Below, piece after piece: positions 5,350-5,714 of a DNA stretch of 5,714 nt. Made by a program: the position numbers and the translations under genes. Under the pieces are notes generated by a model, which searched no databases, was not told where the DNA came from, and saw only the letters and a program-made list of their open reading frames with translations. Within the stretch, counting starts at the first letter, position 1. Each line of letters starts with the position of its first letter. The stretch lies in the NCBI GenBank assembly GCA_013697015.1, contig JACCXL010000081.1:1-5714 (forward strand), read 5' to 3'. The stretch comes from Chthoniobacterales bacterium (lineage in GTDB: Bacteria; Verrucomicrobiota; Verrucomicrobiia; Chthoniobacterales; UBA10450).

Positions 5350-5714
5350 TGCTGTTTGGTCTCTTTCTTACGCTCGGCGTTGCTGTCCTCAGCGTCGCGT
5401 TGCGGAGCTATCAGACGCCCTTTACACAGAAAGCCGGGGCGGTTGGGATCCTCGCCTCTTCGTTTCTCGCGGTCTACTTTGCGACTGGGAGCTGGATTTG
5501 GGGATCGATCGCGGCACTGAGCTGGTTGTTCCTGCCGTGGCTGGAAATTCTCACCCGCATTCGCGCCCTTCGTTTGCCGAAAGAAAAAGCGCTGCGGCCC
5601 AAGAGCCCGCCGTCGATCGACGTTTTCCCGACGCTGAACGAGATTACGCGCGAGATCGAGAACGAAGGCTTCGCCCATATCAACGACGCAGGCTGGGACT
5701 GGGAAGATTACCGG
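5349..5714 (+). CDS. Multi-pass membrane protein of unknown function (3' end outside the window)
   Basis: The frame is open for 122 codons to the window edge with no stop. Three hydrophobic segments are visible: about residues 2-18 (LFGLFLTLGVAVLSVAL), 31-46 (AVGILASSFLAVYFAT) and 48-66 (SWIWGSIAALSWLFLPWLE). A basic linker follows (LTRIRALRLPKEKALRPK), and then a soluble acidic region, SIDVFPTLNEITREIENEGF, which runs on through AHINDAGWDWEDYR. The start ATG shares its A with the TAA of the glutaredoxin gene (TAATG, 5347-5351), a classic translational coupling arrangement. The positive-inside rule suggests that the soluble part faces the cytoplasm. I do not recognise the family. The Trp-rich GWDWEDYR stretch looks like a conserved motif, but that is an impression only. 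Confidence 0.8.
   Translation, partial: MLFGLFLTLGVAVLSVALRSYQTPFTQKAGAVGILASSFLAVYFATGSWIWGSIAALSWLFLPWLEILTRIRALRLPKEKALRPKSPPSIDVFPTLNEITREIENEGFAHINDAGWDWEDYR

Noticed and set aside
1..5714. CRISPR array, tRNA, rRNA, insertion sequence or phage genes
   Set aside because: None was seen on either strand. The spaces between genes are short and contain no repeated units or cloverleaf-like sequence.

Overview
The window is a housekeeping stretch of a moderately GC-rich bacterial chromosome. It holds seven intact genes, one gene cut by the right edge, and one broken gene at the left edge. I suspect a soil-type member of the Verrucomicrobiota. The reasons are the style of the ribosomal protein S9 C-terminus, an archaeal/eukaryotic-type prolyl-tRNA synthetase, a secreted disordered protein with a short helical tail, and a WCxWC-type small glutaredoxin. 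That placement rests on remembered family resemblance and not on a search.

Layout from left to right: (1) The 3' remnant of an isochorismatase-like hydrolase (+) runs tail-to-tail into a DUF3072 small-protein gene (-). The two stop codons share the bases CTAG, which sit in the loop of a probable terminator hairpin. (2) Divergent from DUF3072 is a membrane-anchored TPR protein (+), followed at once by a strong hairpin. (3) On the minus strand is the conserved rplM-rpsI operon (L13, then S9), with a near-consensus sigma70 promoter just upstream of rplM. (4) Upstream of that, also on the minus strand, is a secreted Pro/Arg-rich protein of unknown function. It is transcribed divergently from proS (+), and the gap between them contains a perfect 10-bp inverted repeat. 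(5) After proS comes a small glutaredoxin (+). Its stop codon overlaps the start of a multi-pass membrane protein that leaves the window.

Functionally, rplM-rpsI and proS serve translation. The glutaredoxin and membrane protein look like a translationally coupled pair. The TPR protein and the secreted protein probably act at the cell envelope. I see no mobile element, CRISPR array, tRNA, rRNA or defence system, and nothing that amounts to a new multi-gene system. The items most worth a second look are the stop codons embedded in a terminator, the inverted repeat between the secreted protein gene and proS, and the coupled glutaredoxin/membrane protein pair.
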